Shown here piece after piece: positions 52,391 through 63,391 of a stretch of DNA of 64,000 nt. The first letter of the stretch is position 1, and every line of letters starts with the position of its first letter. Under the pieces are notes generated by a model, which saw only the letters and a list, made by a program, of their open reading frames with translations, made no database searches and was not told the origin of the DNA. Location: positions 196,807,281 to 196,871,280 of the forward strand of contig NC_081552.1 in the NCBI RefSeq assembly GCF_963082655.1. The letters are read 5' to 3'. The translations under genes were made by a program, and so were the position numbers. The stretch comes from Stomoxys calcitrans. Taxonomy: Eukaryota; Arthropoda; Insecta; Diptera; Muscidae.

Positions 52391-52485
52391 TTGTTGTTAT
52401 TGTAACAGTGTGTTGTGTTCTATCTGTCGTCTGCTTGATATTGTTGAATATCCTGATTCAGGAACTCTGGGACTAAACATGGATG
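52391..52485 (-). mobile_element. LINE-A 3' end fragment
   Basis: Tail TTGTTGTTATTGTAACAGTG, then TGTTCTATCTGTCGTCTGC and CAGGAACTCTGGGACTAA, the minus-strand form of the LINE-A end. Confidence 0.75.
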
Positions 52486-52499
52486 AATTATTTTAAAGG

Positions 52500-52950
52500 T
52501 TCTCCCATTTGTACAACAACATAAAAACCGTATGGTGGAATCGCCATGAAGTTGATCGACATTTTATCAACACAAACAAAGTAATATGAGAGAAAGAAGA
52601 TAACAACAAAGAGAATGCAAACAAAGATCTGGCATCTTAATACCCAAGGCGGATTTAAAAAGTTGGTCTCACGCGAACACCTGTTAACAGCCGCCCAGGT
52701 TTGACGGTATTATGATGACAAATTTTTGTTTGCATTCTCCTGTTAACAGTCGGCCAGGTTTGACGGTATTATGATGACAAATTTTTGTTTGCATTCTCTT
52801 TGTTGTTATCTTCTTTCTCGCATATTCCCTGCTCATGTACGCACACGTATTCATACACGTACACGCATTTCTTTGTTTGTGTTGGCGATCGGTTTGATGA
52901 CAACATGGCGGATTGCACCACATTATTTGTGGTTTTTGTAAAAATGAGAC
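52500..52950. repeat. Long inverted repeat with an internal 59-bp direct duplication
   Basis: A perfect 36-bp inverted pair at 52590-52625 and 52784-52819; looser pairing extends outward (CACAAACAAAG / CTTTGTTTGTG; CGCCATG / CATGGCG). Between the arms, 52681-52739 and 52740-52798 are a direct duplication with two or three differences (CTGTTAACAG...GCATTCTC). Confidence 0.8.
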
Positions 52951-53217
52951 AATCTTTAATTGTTTCGCCATGTCAATACCATCAAATCTGACCTTTTTAA
53001 GCTTGACTCTAGCGAAGTTTTCGGTTGCAGCTAAGACATTTATGTCGCCTCCAAAAAATATTTGTGTAGAATACAAGATGGCGATGAACATCGAATTATA
53101 ATTTTTGCCGAATTTAAATCATTTATGGCTAATAAAGTAAATATGTGCTGTAATTAATCGTTTTTATTTGCAAATAACTTTATTTCACTATGCATGGAGC
53201 CATTAATGCAGACATTT

Positions 53218-53470
53218 TGCTGTTGTTGTTGTAGCAGTTTGTTGCGTTCTATCTTTCGTCCGCTTGATTCTGTTGAGTGTCCAGATCTAGGAACTCTGCG
53301 ACTAAGATGGGGTGCATCCAGAGGGATCTGGGTCTGAGTCAATTGGGTCTGGCTGGGCAGTGTGGACCCTGGCTAGAATCGGGACATACATCTTGCACTT
53401 CGGCATCAATCCTTGATCTATAGGAGTTGAGGCGGCGGCATCTGCCGGAACGTAATTGAGCTAGAACTAC
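53218..53470 (-). mobile_element. LINE-A 3' end fragment
   Basis: GTTGTTGTTGTAGCAGTTTG, TCTATCTTTCGTCCGCTTG, GATGGGGTGCATCCAGAGGG, GGCATCTGCCGGAACGTAAT on plus, the reverse of 18250-18575. Confidence 0.85.
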
Positions 53471-53939
53471 TCTTCATTCCAGGATTCACTGAGTAAGTTA
53501 AAGCCATAACATAAAGCGGATAGGCCCCATGAACTTCATTTAGGATGTCAAATCTGCCTATTGAAAATGTCATCAAATAGGAGAAAATGTAAACAAAGAA
53601 TGAATGTATAAAGAGAACAAGTTGACATCCCAATGCAAAGTTCTGTCAAAAATTAAAAAAAATTATATGTCGGCTGATCGCTTGGCTGAACCTCCTTCAG
53701 TGAATCCTTGATGTTTTCGCAGGTGATCTAAACTTCTATTAGTGAATCCTTCGTAGTTGCAAGAACAAATTCACCAATGACCATTATGTTACACTGTTAT
53801 GCTGTCGTTTGATCAGCGTACCTGCATGCGAAATTTTCGGTAACGGTAGCGGTACCGAAAATTTCGTTTGGAATATGTCAACGTTTTTCTTATGGTAACG
53901 AAAACTTCGCCAGAGGTGTATACTGCGCTTAAGGTAGGA
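53471..53939. other. Intergenic, one short hairpin, no gene seen
   Basis: CGAAATTTTCGGTA (53829-53842) is mirrored at 53853-53866 with a 10-base loop. No coding feature. Confidence 0.5.
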
Positions 53940-55790
53940 TGCACCCAGAGGGATCTGGGTCTGAGTCGAGTGGGTCTGGGTAGGCAGTTAAACAGGTGAC
54001 GTTTGATCCCAGGTCACAATCGGAACACACATCCTGATATGCTATGCAGTCTTGGAAAGACATGCTAATGCTCGGCAAATGGAAATTCTCCTACGAGGCT
54101 CGGGAGGAGTAGTCTTACAAGCGTCTTGGTGAGAGAAGGGCGATCGGTCTGTATGACTCCACCAAACTCGGGTGCTTTCCAGGCTTCCGTAGCGGTACCA
54201 CTCTGCCCATTTTTCAGACATTAGGAACTAGAAGAGTGTTCAAAGACAGGTTGAGGACAGTTGTAAGGTACTCGACTCTAGGTAGATCCAGATTCTTCAG
54301 CATCAGTGTAGAGATTCCGTCGGGGCCCAACGACTTGGCGTCACGTATGACATCCGTTACATTATCTATTGTAAATTGTGGTGGGTGTCCTTTGGCTCGT
54401 TGACCATGGATGCGACGATTGGCTCTCCTCTTAACGCTGTCACTCTCGGGATGCACGATAAATTGACGGTTAAACAACCTGGCGCACCACTTCACGGTTA
54501 CGTCACCAAAGGTGACTGAGGTCTAATCACCCCTTCTACCGGTGTTCGAGTGTAGCTTAACAATCGACCACAGCTTGACTTAGCTGGTATCTATGTTTCT
54601 TTGCTCCGATTATGTTCATCGTTTATTTTCCTTGTCATTTCCAGATTCAGCTCACTGATTTTTGGTAAGTGAGATACGGAAACCAATCCCATCATGCTTG
54701 TCTTCGCCGGGAAATTGGGTCGCACTTGGGTTATTCGACCGGTTGGTATAAAGCTTGCGTCTACTGCGTTAATGATGTCTCGGAATTTCCTCTCGGCAAC
54801 TAGGGGGGTGGTGGTTCACTGAAGCGGCGATTTGTATACTCGCTGAAGCTAGCCCAATCAGCCTTCTTCTGATTGATAAACGTCCGGCGCTCAGAGATTA
54901 TCAAGTCGGGTGGTCAGTCGATGGTGAGAATTATGGCGAGGTGTCCTGACCCCAAAGAGATGAAGGCTTGCCAGGATACGTCACTCAGGAAATCAGGGGA
55001 TACAATGGAAATGTCTGGCGAGCTACTACACCTCCGCGTAATTCTAGTGGGGGCATCCTCATTTACCGTGCAAAATGTGGGGAATGCCATGAAACGTGAT
55101 GCGCATTTAAGTCTCCTATAACCAAGCGATTATGGACAGACAGTAGGCCACTAATGTCGGACCTGTAAACTTGACCATTAATTGGGGCACAATAACCAAC
55201 CAGCGGTATCTACACATTGTATAGCTCCATCTCGGCAGTATCGAACTTTATTGCTATCCCCATACATTCCACGTAGGAGTCACTTACGCCAAGCGCAGAC
55301 GAGATAGGTCTATATTGCAAGGAAATGGTGTATCACGAAGGCGAATTCCCCACTTCCCCTCCTTAGCGATACATACGTAGCACATTGTATGCATGGCAAC
55401 TGTGCAGTCTGCAGGTTTTGGTCAGCTTTGGCTCCTGTGTTCTGCAATATGTTGTTCGTAGTCATAAAATCTACTATCTCGTCGATCATGTCTCGAAGAC
55501 CGTTGCAATTCAATTGCAAGAATCTCCCCGGCAGTATTGGAATAGTATATCACGCAGGCCAACTCCCCATTTCCACTCATTAATTGTATCGTAAAACACT
55601 GTATTCATGACAACTGTGCATGCTGCAGGTTTTGGTCAGGTTTGTCTCCTGAATCGCTGCAAGCAATATTTATTTCTGCTATCACGTCGATTTTGCCTCG
55701 GAGACGGTTGCAATTAAATTGAATGAATGATGCTCTTCCCGCCAATGGTTCGAAAATATTGGGGCTGGCATGATACCGTCTTTTGCGGTA
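53940..55790 (-). mobile_element. LINE-A copy with deletions and a duplicated endonuclease start
   Basis: Minus strand: zinc-finger region absent; endonuclease start occurs twice (about 55330-55520 and 55560-55740), RT start at 54214-54495 ([29 protein letters not shown]), then a jump near 54030 to the C-terminal region. Many stops. Confidence 0.82.
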
Positions 55791-56092
55791 TACGAATTTC
55801 TAAAAATCTGCTTATTTATGTTATTCATAAACGGATATACAGACTGATCGGTACTATATTGGACCTTTTAATTGTTTCAAAATGAAATATTCCTTTAAGG
55901 GCTGGTAGTATATTTGCTTTTCGCCGATTAAGATAATACATTTTAAAGCAGAAAAACTTATTGATTTCATTCAGTAGGACATTCCCTGATTACTTATGAT
56001 AAAATTTCAAAAAAGATGTCATTTATTTTATCATTGTAAAAGTGTAGTGTTTCAAAAAAGTAATCGCATAAAACATAGGTTTTTACGGTGAA
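55791..56092. other. Intergenic, no feature seen
   Basis: AT-rich unique DNA. Confidence 0.4.
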
Positions 56093-56096
56093 AATC

Positions 56097-56205
56097 GCCA
56101 AGATATATTCACTTACAGGTAGTGACAGTTGCCTAACAACAAAATATTGAGTGCACTATCTGTCAAAATCAGTGTTGTTGTTGTTGGGCAACTGCCATTG
56201 CCTGT
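56097..56205. repeat. Short hairpin-forming element
   Basis: ACAGGTAGTGACAGTTGCC... (56115-56142) pairs with ...GGCAACTGCCATTGCCTGT (56178-56205) with few mismatches. 56097-56174 is the inverted copy of 51991-52066. Confidence 0.7.
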
Positions 56206-56216
56206 AAACAAATATA

Positions 56217-56439
56217 TTGGGTTGCCCAAAAAGTAATTGCGGATTTGTCATATAGTCGGCGTAGACAAATTTTTTTCACAGCTTGTGACTCTGTAATTGC
56301 ATTCTTTCTTCTGTTACTTTTAGCTTGCTTTAGAAAAAAAGTGTAAAAAAGTATATTTTATTAAAATTCATTCAAAGTTTTATTAAAAATGCATTTACTT
56401 TCTTTTAAAAAATCCGCAATTACTTTTTGGGCAACCCAA
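56217..56439 (-). mobile_element. Mariner-type MITE, copy 5 (223 bp)
   Basis: Intact terminal repeats with TA flanks (56215-56216, 56440-56441); opposite orientation to copies 2 and 4. Confidence 0.92.
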
Positions 56440-56441
56440 TA

Positions 56442-56865
56442 TCTTGGTACCAGCCATTAGCTGAAAAATTTCCCCAAAACGTGCCCTTAATAATTTCCTA
56501 CACCTAATACTTATATTGTCAAACGAAAGTACTATGTACTTTCCAACACTGTATTTTAAGAACAGAATCAGCTGATAAGAAAACTTGCAAGCTTTTGCTC
56601 AGTTCTCTTCATATTTTCAAGATATTTTCCAAATGTTCAGTAAGAGATACGAGTACGTGCGTGGATCACCAGATTTCCGAGTCCAGTTGGCCTCTGACGA
56701 TCAAAACGTGTCAATACATAATAATATAAATATATAGCATAGATGTGAATATTAATTATCCAGCTATATTCCTGATATATATATATACCTTTATACGCCA
56801 ATATTGCTTTACACATTTTCTAGATTTTTTAAAAGTTTAAACTTTGTCGGAAGCAAGAAAACAAA
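56442..56865 (+). promoter_or_regulatory. Upstream region of SCOT
   Basis: Must contain the promoter and 5' untranslated sequence of SCOT, being the 424 bp between the last transposon and the ATG. ATATATATATACC near 56776 could serve as a TATA-like element but this is weak. No operator-type site recognised. Confidence 0.35.
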
Positions 56866-56937
56866 ATGTTGGTGCAACAAGCCGCAAGACGTGCCTTTTT
56901 CAGTAATGGTGTCTACAATAAAAATACTGCACTTAAG
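56866..56937 (+). CDS. Scot: SCOT exon 1
   Basis: 24 codons ending CTTAAG|GTAAGT, phase 0; mitochondrial presequence. Followed by a 5.1-kb intron that holds LINE-A and three SINE-type insertions. Confidence 0.9.
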
Positions 56938-59900
56938 GTAAGTGAATTAATTGATAATTGGGTCTGCTAGTGGAGGGCTGATGCCGCCACTAGTTGCGGC
57001 GTCAAAGAACACTAACACTGAAAACTTGTTGTATGGGAAGGGTAGGTGATGGGCAAGATATTAGAATAATACGTAACTATGGAATATTCTGCTCTCTTAT
57101 CAAATTAAAAATTCTTCTTACTTTGCCTCGACTTTGCTTCAAGAGCAGGAAACTTAACATTTGAGTGGATGTACATGTTTACCGGAGGCACATGTGTATG
57201 TATGTTTGTACATACCTGTTGGAATGCTTCCAAATGCATAATTTCAATGATGACATTGTGCTGCTAAACGCAATAACCTTTGACAAATGATATTTTAACT
57301 GTGTTCCATTATTAACAGACATTTTCTTAAAGAATTACAGTCTCGTTCTGAAAACAATTATTGTTTTTGTAAGTTGAATGTCTAGTTATTGTTATTCAAT
57401 AATAAATCGGGCAATTTTACATATATTATAAACAAGTTATTTTGCATTGCCCATTTTTATTTTTATCATCGTTTGAGAAAATAATACGAAAACATTGTCT
57501 CATTTCAAGCGTATGCCGTCGTATTCGTTTCTATGATTCGCATACAGATGTTTTTATGGTGCTCTCTTCTCCACGTGTGCTGATTGCGGCAGATCATTTG
57601 CTTACATAGTGAGATGGCGAGAGTTGGATACGAGGGTAGTATTATACGGTGAGGTAATTTGGAGATGATGGTTTCTGTCAAACTTCAAATTGAAGGCAAA
57701 CAACTTCAATTAGTGACTTCCCATGCCCAAATGCGCTCGGGGATGCTCTTAGAGAGGCCAGAGTAAGCTGATAGTAAGTCTAGTAGAATTGGCTGTGCAG
57801 ATGAACAGGTGACGTGTGTCGTGTAGTTCCAGGTCACATACGAACCATCAATCATAGACCCAGTACGAATTGAGGTGGCTGCATCGCCTGGAATGTAGTA
57901 GGGAAGTTTTAACCCTTTTGGAAGCTATGGGCGGCGTTTCGTCTCTAAGAACGGCATTCGCACAGTAGCTGTATGCCGCTGCCGCTACTGTATCCTCGTG
58001 AATACTACTTAGAACTGCCTGATACGCTGTTTGATATATGTTGAGGATCTCTTAGCATGTAATTATGTTTACGCACAGGCAGGATATTTGTTGCCACATT
58101 TTCCTGTAGGTGTAAAAGCTCGTTCCGGTTCAAAGGTCCTATCGCCACGGGAACATGTTGGCCATTGGTTATTTAAAGGCGCCAATAACTCGCCTTGTCA
58201 TATCGGGCATCATAGGCACTCAGTTTTTGTGCAAGAGCCGATGTCTCCCGGCCTCTCACTGAGACTTTCCACTTGATATCGCTGATTGTGCGCGACGGCC
58301 GTTACAGCTACTCCGTATGGAGCATTCCACTATCCGCAACCTGTGGATGCGCCCGGTAGCTCGCAGCTAAGCTTCTTGTGAATGAACACCACACAGATGG
58401 GACCTCAACGTTCCAGCATGTGTGGTGCTCACAGATATCCGGTGCCGGGAGGGATATTTGTTTCGGTGTGGAGGTAGTATGGAGGCCACCGTAGCGCAGA
58501 GGTTAGCATGTCCTCCTATGACGCTGAACGCCTGGGTTCGAATCCTGGCGAGACCACCAGAAAAAAATTTTCAGCTGAGGTACTATGTAAAACTTCTCTC
58601 CAAAGAGGTGTCGCACTGCGGCACACTGTTCGGACTCGGCTAAAACAAGGAGGCCCCTTATCATAGAGCTTAAAACTAAAAACCGACTGCATTCATTGAT
58701 ATGTGAGAAGTTTTCCCCTGTTCCTCAGTGGAATGTTCATGGGCAAAATTTGCATTTTTGTGGAGGTAGTATAAATGGGAACATATGGGTAGTATACATG
58801 GAAACAGTTCGCCCCATTCTAGCAGGGTTGTGCCTTATCCATTGCGATTTGCTCAGCTGGTGATTACACACCGGCACTGTATTTAACACTGTCCGGCAAA
58901 TCATGTTAGTTGAGGTTGGAGGGTACACGATTGGTAACCTTGGTTGTAAGCCGCTTCACTTAGTGACCTTAGGAGCATGTTGCATGGAGTAGGTACATTT
59001 CCGATCTTGCTCTGGACTTACGTCAATACGGGAGTATAGTCACAATGAATATGTTGCAAGGTGCTGCGCGAACATAGACATCAAAAGTGTCGTCGCCTTC
59101 GGCGTCCTCGTCGTTGGACTATGTGATCCATCTCACCTCTTCTGTGTAGCAAGATACTTAACAGCAGCGTCCCAGACTCGATGTTGCCAGCCCGATGCCG
59201 GGAAATGTATCTTTTTTTTTGCAATTGAATTGCAATGGTCTGAGAGGCAAGATCGAAGAGATCGTGGATTTTATGAGTAGGTAGAATGTATTGGTTTCAG
59301 CAATCCAGGAGACAAAGCTGACCAACACCTGCAGCTTGCACAGTTGTTAAGTATACAATGTCCTACTTAAGGATCACTCAAGGAATGGAGGTGGGGGATT
59401 GGCCTTCGTGATACACTATTCCGTGCAGTATAGACCCATCACGACTGGCGTTGGTGACCCCATGTTGGGGTGCATTGCGATAGCAGGCAAGCCGGTACTG
59501 TCGAGATTGAGCTATACAACTTGTACATACCGCCGGTTGTTAGCCCAGTTAATGGCCAAGCTTACAAGCCCGACATAAGTGAGCTACTATGTGGCCATAC
59601 TCGTCTGGTTCTAGGAGACTTTAACGCGCAACACATTTCATGGCATTTTCCCCTAGGTAACCACCAGCGGGGCATAGCTTTGGCAGAGTAGATTGAAAGC
59701 AGCTCGCCAGACATTTCTATGGCACCCCTAATCTCCTGAGTGACGTATGCTGGCAAGCCGTCAGATACATAATTCTTATCATCCACCGACCACCCGATTT
59801 CATACCTCTGAGCGCCGGATGTTTATCAATCAGAAGAAGGTCGATTGGGACGGCTTCAGAGAGTACAACAATCGCCGCTTCAGTAAACTGCCACCCTCTC

Positions 59901-62900
59901 GATTGTGTTAGTTGCCGAGAGGAAATTCCAAGACACCATTACACAGCAGTCGCTAGCTTTATACCAGCCGGTCGAATACCCCAAGTGCGGCCCAACTTCC
60001 CGGCGCAGGCAGTGGTACTCGCAGACGAGCGTGATGGGATTCGTGGTATGGACCCCACTAACCCCAGAATCAGCGAGCTGAATCTGAAAATAAACCGGGT
60101 AGTCAACGAACATAAGCGGAATTTGTGGCTGGAACACTTGGAGCAATGTAACTTAGGTACCGGTTTAAGCAAGCTGTTGTCTACTGTTAAGTCACTCTCG
60201 AACCCCGCTATACGGGATGACAGGACCTCAGTCACTTTTGGCGACGTAACCGTGACTGATCCCAAGAGATGCGGCAGGTTGTGCAACCGTCAATTTATTG
60301 TGCATCCCGAGAGTGACGGGGCTAGGAGGAGAGCCAATCGTCGTATACGTGGTCTCCGAGCCGAAAAATAGCCATCACAATTTACCGTGGACGAAGCTAC
60401 GAATGTCATCCGTGGCGCCACGTCACCCAAGGCGTTGGGCTCCGACGGAATCTCTACATTGATGCTGAAGAATCTGGAACTTACAACTGTCCTCATCCTC
60501 TTTTTGAACACTCTTACCCGTTGTCTGAAAGATGGGCAGAGTGATACCGCTACTGAAGCCTGGAAGGGACCCGAGTTTGGGGGAGTCATAAGACCGATTG
60601 CCCTTCTCTCACCAGTAGCCAAGACGGTTGAGGGATTACTCCTCCCAAGCCTCGTTGTAAAATTTTCACTCGCCGAGCATCAGCACGGATTTCGAAGACT
60701 GTATAGCACAACAACTGATTCGCATGCCATCACCGCAAACATTTGCCGTATCTTCAATCAGTCCAGGTCATGTGATAGGACAGTCCTCGTGGCACTGCCA
60801 TGCCAAATTATTTGAGGACATCAGCCAGGGCTGAAACGCTGGGTCGCGAATTATCTGTGTGGTCGCCAGTCATTTGTGGAAGTTAGGGATAATAAGTCGA
60901 AGCACCGTTGAGTGAAACAGGGAGTTCCCCAACGCAGGGTGATATCTCCGGCACTGTTTAACTTCTATCTATCCACCATTCCACTGCTTTGCATGCCATT
61001 ACCGTACACATTGTGCCGTGGCTTCCATCAGCCCATGCCATGTGAGTAGGCGGTCCTCGTGGATCTGGACCTATCGAAGGCATTCAACACAGTCAGCCAT
61101 GCTAAACTATTTGAAGACATCGCCAATACGTTCCTTCAGCCAGGGCTGAAACGCTGGGTCGCGAATTATCTGTGTGGTCGCCAGTCATTTGTGGAATTTA
61201 GCGATAATAAGTCGAGGCACCGTTGAGTAAAACAGGGAGTTCCCCAAGGTGGGGTGACATCTCCGACACTGTTTAACCTCTACCTATCCTTCATTTCACC
61301 GACAAAGGCAGAATTTTCTGGCATTGGTACGATAATAGTTGGGTTAAGGTAAAATGGATTTTTTTTTTGCAAATTTTGCCCATGAACATTCCACTAAGAA
61401 AAAGGGGCAAACTTCTCATGTATCAATGAGTGAAGTCCGATTCAAGTTTTTAAGCTCAATGATAAGGGACCTCCTTTTTATAGCGGAGTCCGAACGGCGA
61501 GCCGCAGTGCGACACCTCTCTAGAGAGATGTTTTACATGGCATAGTACCTCACAAATGTTGCCAGCATTAGGAGAGGAAAACCATCACTGAAAATTTTTT
61601 CTGATGGTCTCGTCAGGATTCGAAACCCAGGCGTTCAGCGCCATAGACGGACATGCTAACCTCTGCGCTACGGGGTTAAGGTACTGCTGCCTTTATTGCT
61701 GCCCGGCAGAAAACGGAGGCGTCACAAACGATGACCCACTGCTGACTATGTTGACACAGCTCCTGACAGCTCGGTATGAGAGTAAAACTTCATCGGGTCT
61801 GTCTGTGACAAGGAACCGGCTGCCCTGAGGTCATATGTTTATTGTATGTTAAAATTTGTTATTTAAAGAAAAATTTAGTCTATGTTTTGTCATATCTTAT
61901 CTATGATTAGGTATTATTTAAAACTTTTGCTGTCTTAAAATATCAATTATGATGGCTCGTTATCACCACGTGCCAAACTAATCTGAACATTGTTGTTGCA
62001 TTTCTTTATCATATCATTTTAGCTCATTGCCTGCTATTCCACCAGCGGTAAGCCGGCTAAAGGTAAAGTATATACAAATGCTGCAGATGCGGTAGCCGAT
62101 ATCAAAGATGGATCCAAAATTCTGTTCGGTGGTTTTGGTATATGTGGTATTCCCGAGAAAATGATTGAGGCCATCAGGCAGAAGGGCGTCAAAAATTTAA
62201 CTGCGATTTCCAATAATGGAGGTAGGAAATTTTTTAAATATTTATTTTTCCCAAATGATCCTGTAAGGACAATGTTTTTGCCCACATAAGGTGTTGATGA
62301 TTTTGGTTTGGGTTTACTTCTAAAATCACGTCAACTCAGCAAAATGGTGTGCTCATATGTGGGCGAGAATGCCGATTTGGCCAAGCAATACCTAAGCGGT
62401 GAATTGGCAGTGGAATTAACACCTCAAGGAACTTTGGCTGAGAAAATTCGAGCTGCTGGTGCCGGTGTTCCCGCATTCTTCACACCTACTGGTTATGGTA
62501 CTTTAATACAAGAGGGTGGAGCTCCCATTAAATACGCCAAGGATGGCTCAGTTGAGATTGCCAGCAAACCGAGGGTTGTGCAGGAATTCAATGGCAGGCA
62601 ATATGTAATGGAAGAATCCATATTTGCCGATTATGCCATTGTGAAGGCCCAAAAAGCTGATCCTTTGGGAAATTTGGGTAAGCTATTCAGTTTTTTCGCC
62701 CCAGCGCTTGAAATCTTTGATTTTCATTATAACATAATTTACAGTGTTCAACAAATCCGCGCGCAACTTTAATGCCCCCATGTGTCGTGCCGCCAAAATC
62801 ACCATTGCCGAAGTGGAAGAAATTGTTCCTGTTGGTTCCTTGGATCCCGATCAAATACATATTCCTGGTATTTATGTCAAACGCTTGTACAAGGGCACCA

Positions 62901-63328
62901 ACTATGAGAAACGCATCGAAAAATTGCGCATCACCGAATCCAGCAGCGACAAAAAGGGCGAACCATCTGCCGCCCAGGCCATACGTGAACGTATTGCCAA
63001 GCGCGTTGCCATGGAATTCCGTGATGGCATGTATGCCAATTTGGGCATTGGCATTCCAGTACTCTCCTCCAACTATATTCCCAAAGGCATGAATGTGATG
63101 CTGCAATCGGAGAATGGTATTATGGGCTTGGGTCCCTTCCCCACTAAAGACAAAGTTGAAGCCGATTTAATTAATGCTGGCAAAGAAACTGTGACTGTTG
63201 TGCCCGGTGCCTCATTCTTTGGTTCTGACGATAGTTTTGCCATGATTCGTGGTGGTCACATGGATTTGACCATATTGGGTGCCATGGAAGTATCGGCCAC
63301 CGGAGATTTGGCCAATTGGATGATACCC
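56866..63328 (+). CDS. Scot: Succinyl-CoA:3-ketoacid CoA transferase, mitochondrial, exons 1-4 (3' end outside the window)
   Basis: Moves CoA from succinyl-CoA to acetoacetate, the entry step of ketone-body use, in the mitochondrial matrix. Exons 56866-56937, 62023-62221, 62291-62677 and 62745-63328 join in phase to 414 codons. The N-terminus [18 protein letters not shown] is basic and hydroxylated, as in a mitochondrial presequence, with a likely cut near CYST. Domain 1 has [11 protein letters not shown]; domain 2 has [11 protein letters not shown] and [12 protein letters not shown]. The Glu in that last block is the family's active-site residue that forms the enzyme-CoA thioester. [19 protein letters not shown] and [10 protein letters not shown] are also standard. 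About 90-100 C-terminal residues are missing to the right. All donor sites are GT. ATG context ACAAAATG is a good insect Kozak site. Confidence 0.95.
56938..57759. other. SCOT intron 1, first part, no feature seen
   Basis: Unique AT-rich intron sequence. Confidence 0.5.
57760..58035 (-). mobile_element. LINE-A C-terminal fragment, strongly diverged
   Basis: GGTGACGTGTGTCGTG, GAGGTGGCTGCATCGCC and TACTGTATCCTCGTGAATA on plus are the reverse of LINE-A zinc-knuckle and upstream regions. Confidence 0.6.
58050..58450 (-). mobile_element. SINE-2 copy
   Basis: Near full length without the tail: GTTCCGGTTCAAAGGTCC, GGTTATTTAAAGGCGCC, TACTCCGTATGGAGCATTCC, GTGGTGCTCACAGATATCC. Confidence 0.82.
58481..58757 (+). 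mobile_element. tRNA-derived SINE with 14-bp target duplication
   Basis: Flanked by TGTGGAGGTAGTAT at 58467-58480 and 58758-58771. Starts GGAGGCCACCGTAGCGCAGA, A box TAGCGCAGAGGTTAGCATG, B box GGGTTCGAATCCTGG, ends GGGCAAAATTTGCATTTTT. Slightly shortened in the middle (277 bp). Confidence 0.95.
58965..61312 (+). mobile_element. LINE-A copy in SCOT intron 1, rearranged
   Basis: Zinc-finger remnant at about 58975-59080, endonuclease 59220-59900 ([41 protein letters not shown]), linker and RT 59985-60815 ([37 protein letters not shown]). After 60830 a segment of about 290 bp is present twice (60830-60990 and 61125-61290: GGGCTGAAACGCTGGGTCGC), so this is a rearranged or chimeric copy. Ends before YADD. 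Many stops. Confidence 0.85.
61352..61672 (-). mobile_element. tRNA-derived SINE with 11-bp target duplication
   Basis: Flanked by GGGTTAAGGTA at 61341-61351 and 61673-61683. Minus strand A and B boxes intact (TAGCGCAGAGGTTAGCATG, GGGTTTCGAATCCT with one extra T). Confidence 0.93.
61715..61830 (-). mobile_element. LINE-A 5' region fragment
   Basis: GATGACCCACTGCTGACTAT and CGGGTCTGTCTGTGACAAGG / AACCGGCTGCC on plus are the reverse of LINE-A 5' sequence. Confidence 0.55.
62023..62221 (+). CDS. Scot: SCOT exon 2
   Basis: Acceptor TATCATTTTAG|CTC, donor AATGGAG|GTAGGA, phase 1. Encodes the predicted processing region ([10 protein letters not shown]) and [20 protein letters not shown]. Confidence 0.95.
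62291..62677 (+). CDS. Scot: SCOT exon 3
   Basis: Acceptor CCCACATAAG|GT, donor AATTTGG|GTAAGC, phase 1. Encodes [28 protein letters not shown] and [16 protein letters not shown], all typical of domain 1. Confidence 0.95.
62745..63328 (+). CDS. Scot: SCOT exon 4
   Basis: Acceptor TAATTTACAG|TG, donor ATACCC|GTAAGT, phase 0. Starts at [10 protein letters not shown], crosses the linker ([16 protein letters not shown]) and contains the catalytic [12 protein letters not shown] and [17 protein letters not shown]. Next residues in the family begin GKMVKGMGG and must lie in an exon right of 64000. Confidence 0.95.
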
Positions 63329-63391
63329 GTAAGTTGAAATGTTTTTTGAAGTTTCTTTGTATTTAAAAAAATTACAAACAGTAAGGAATGG

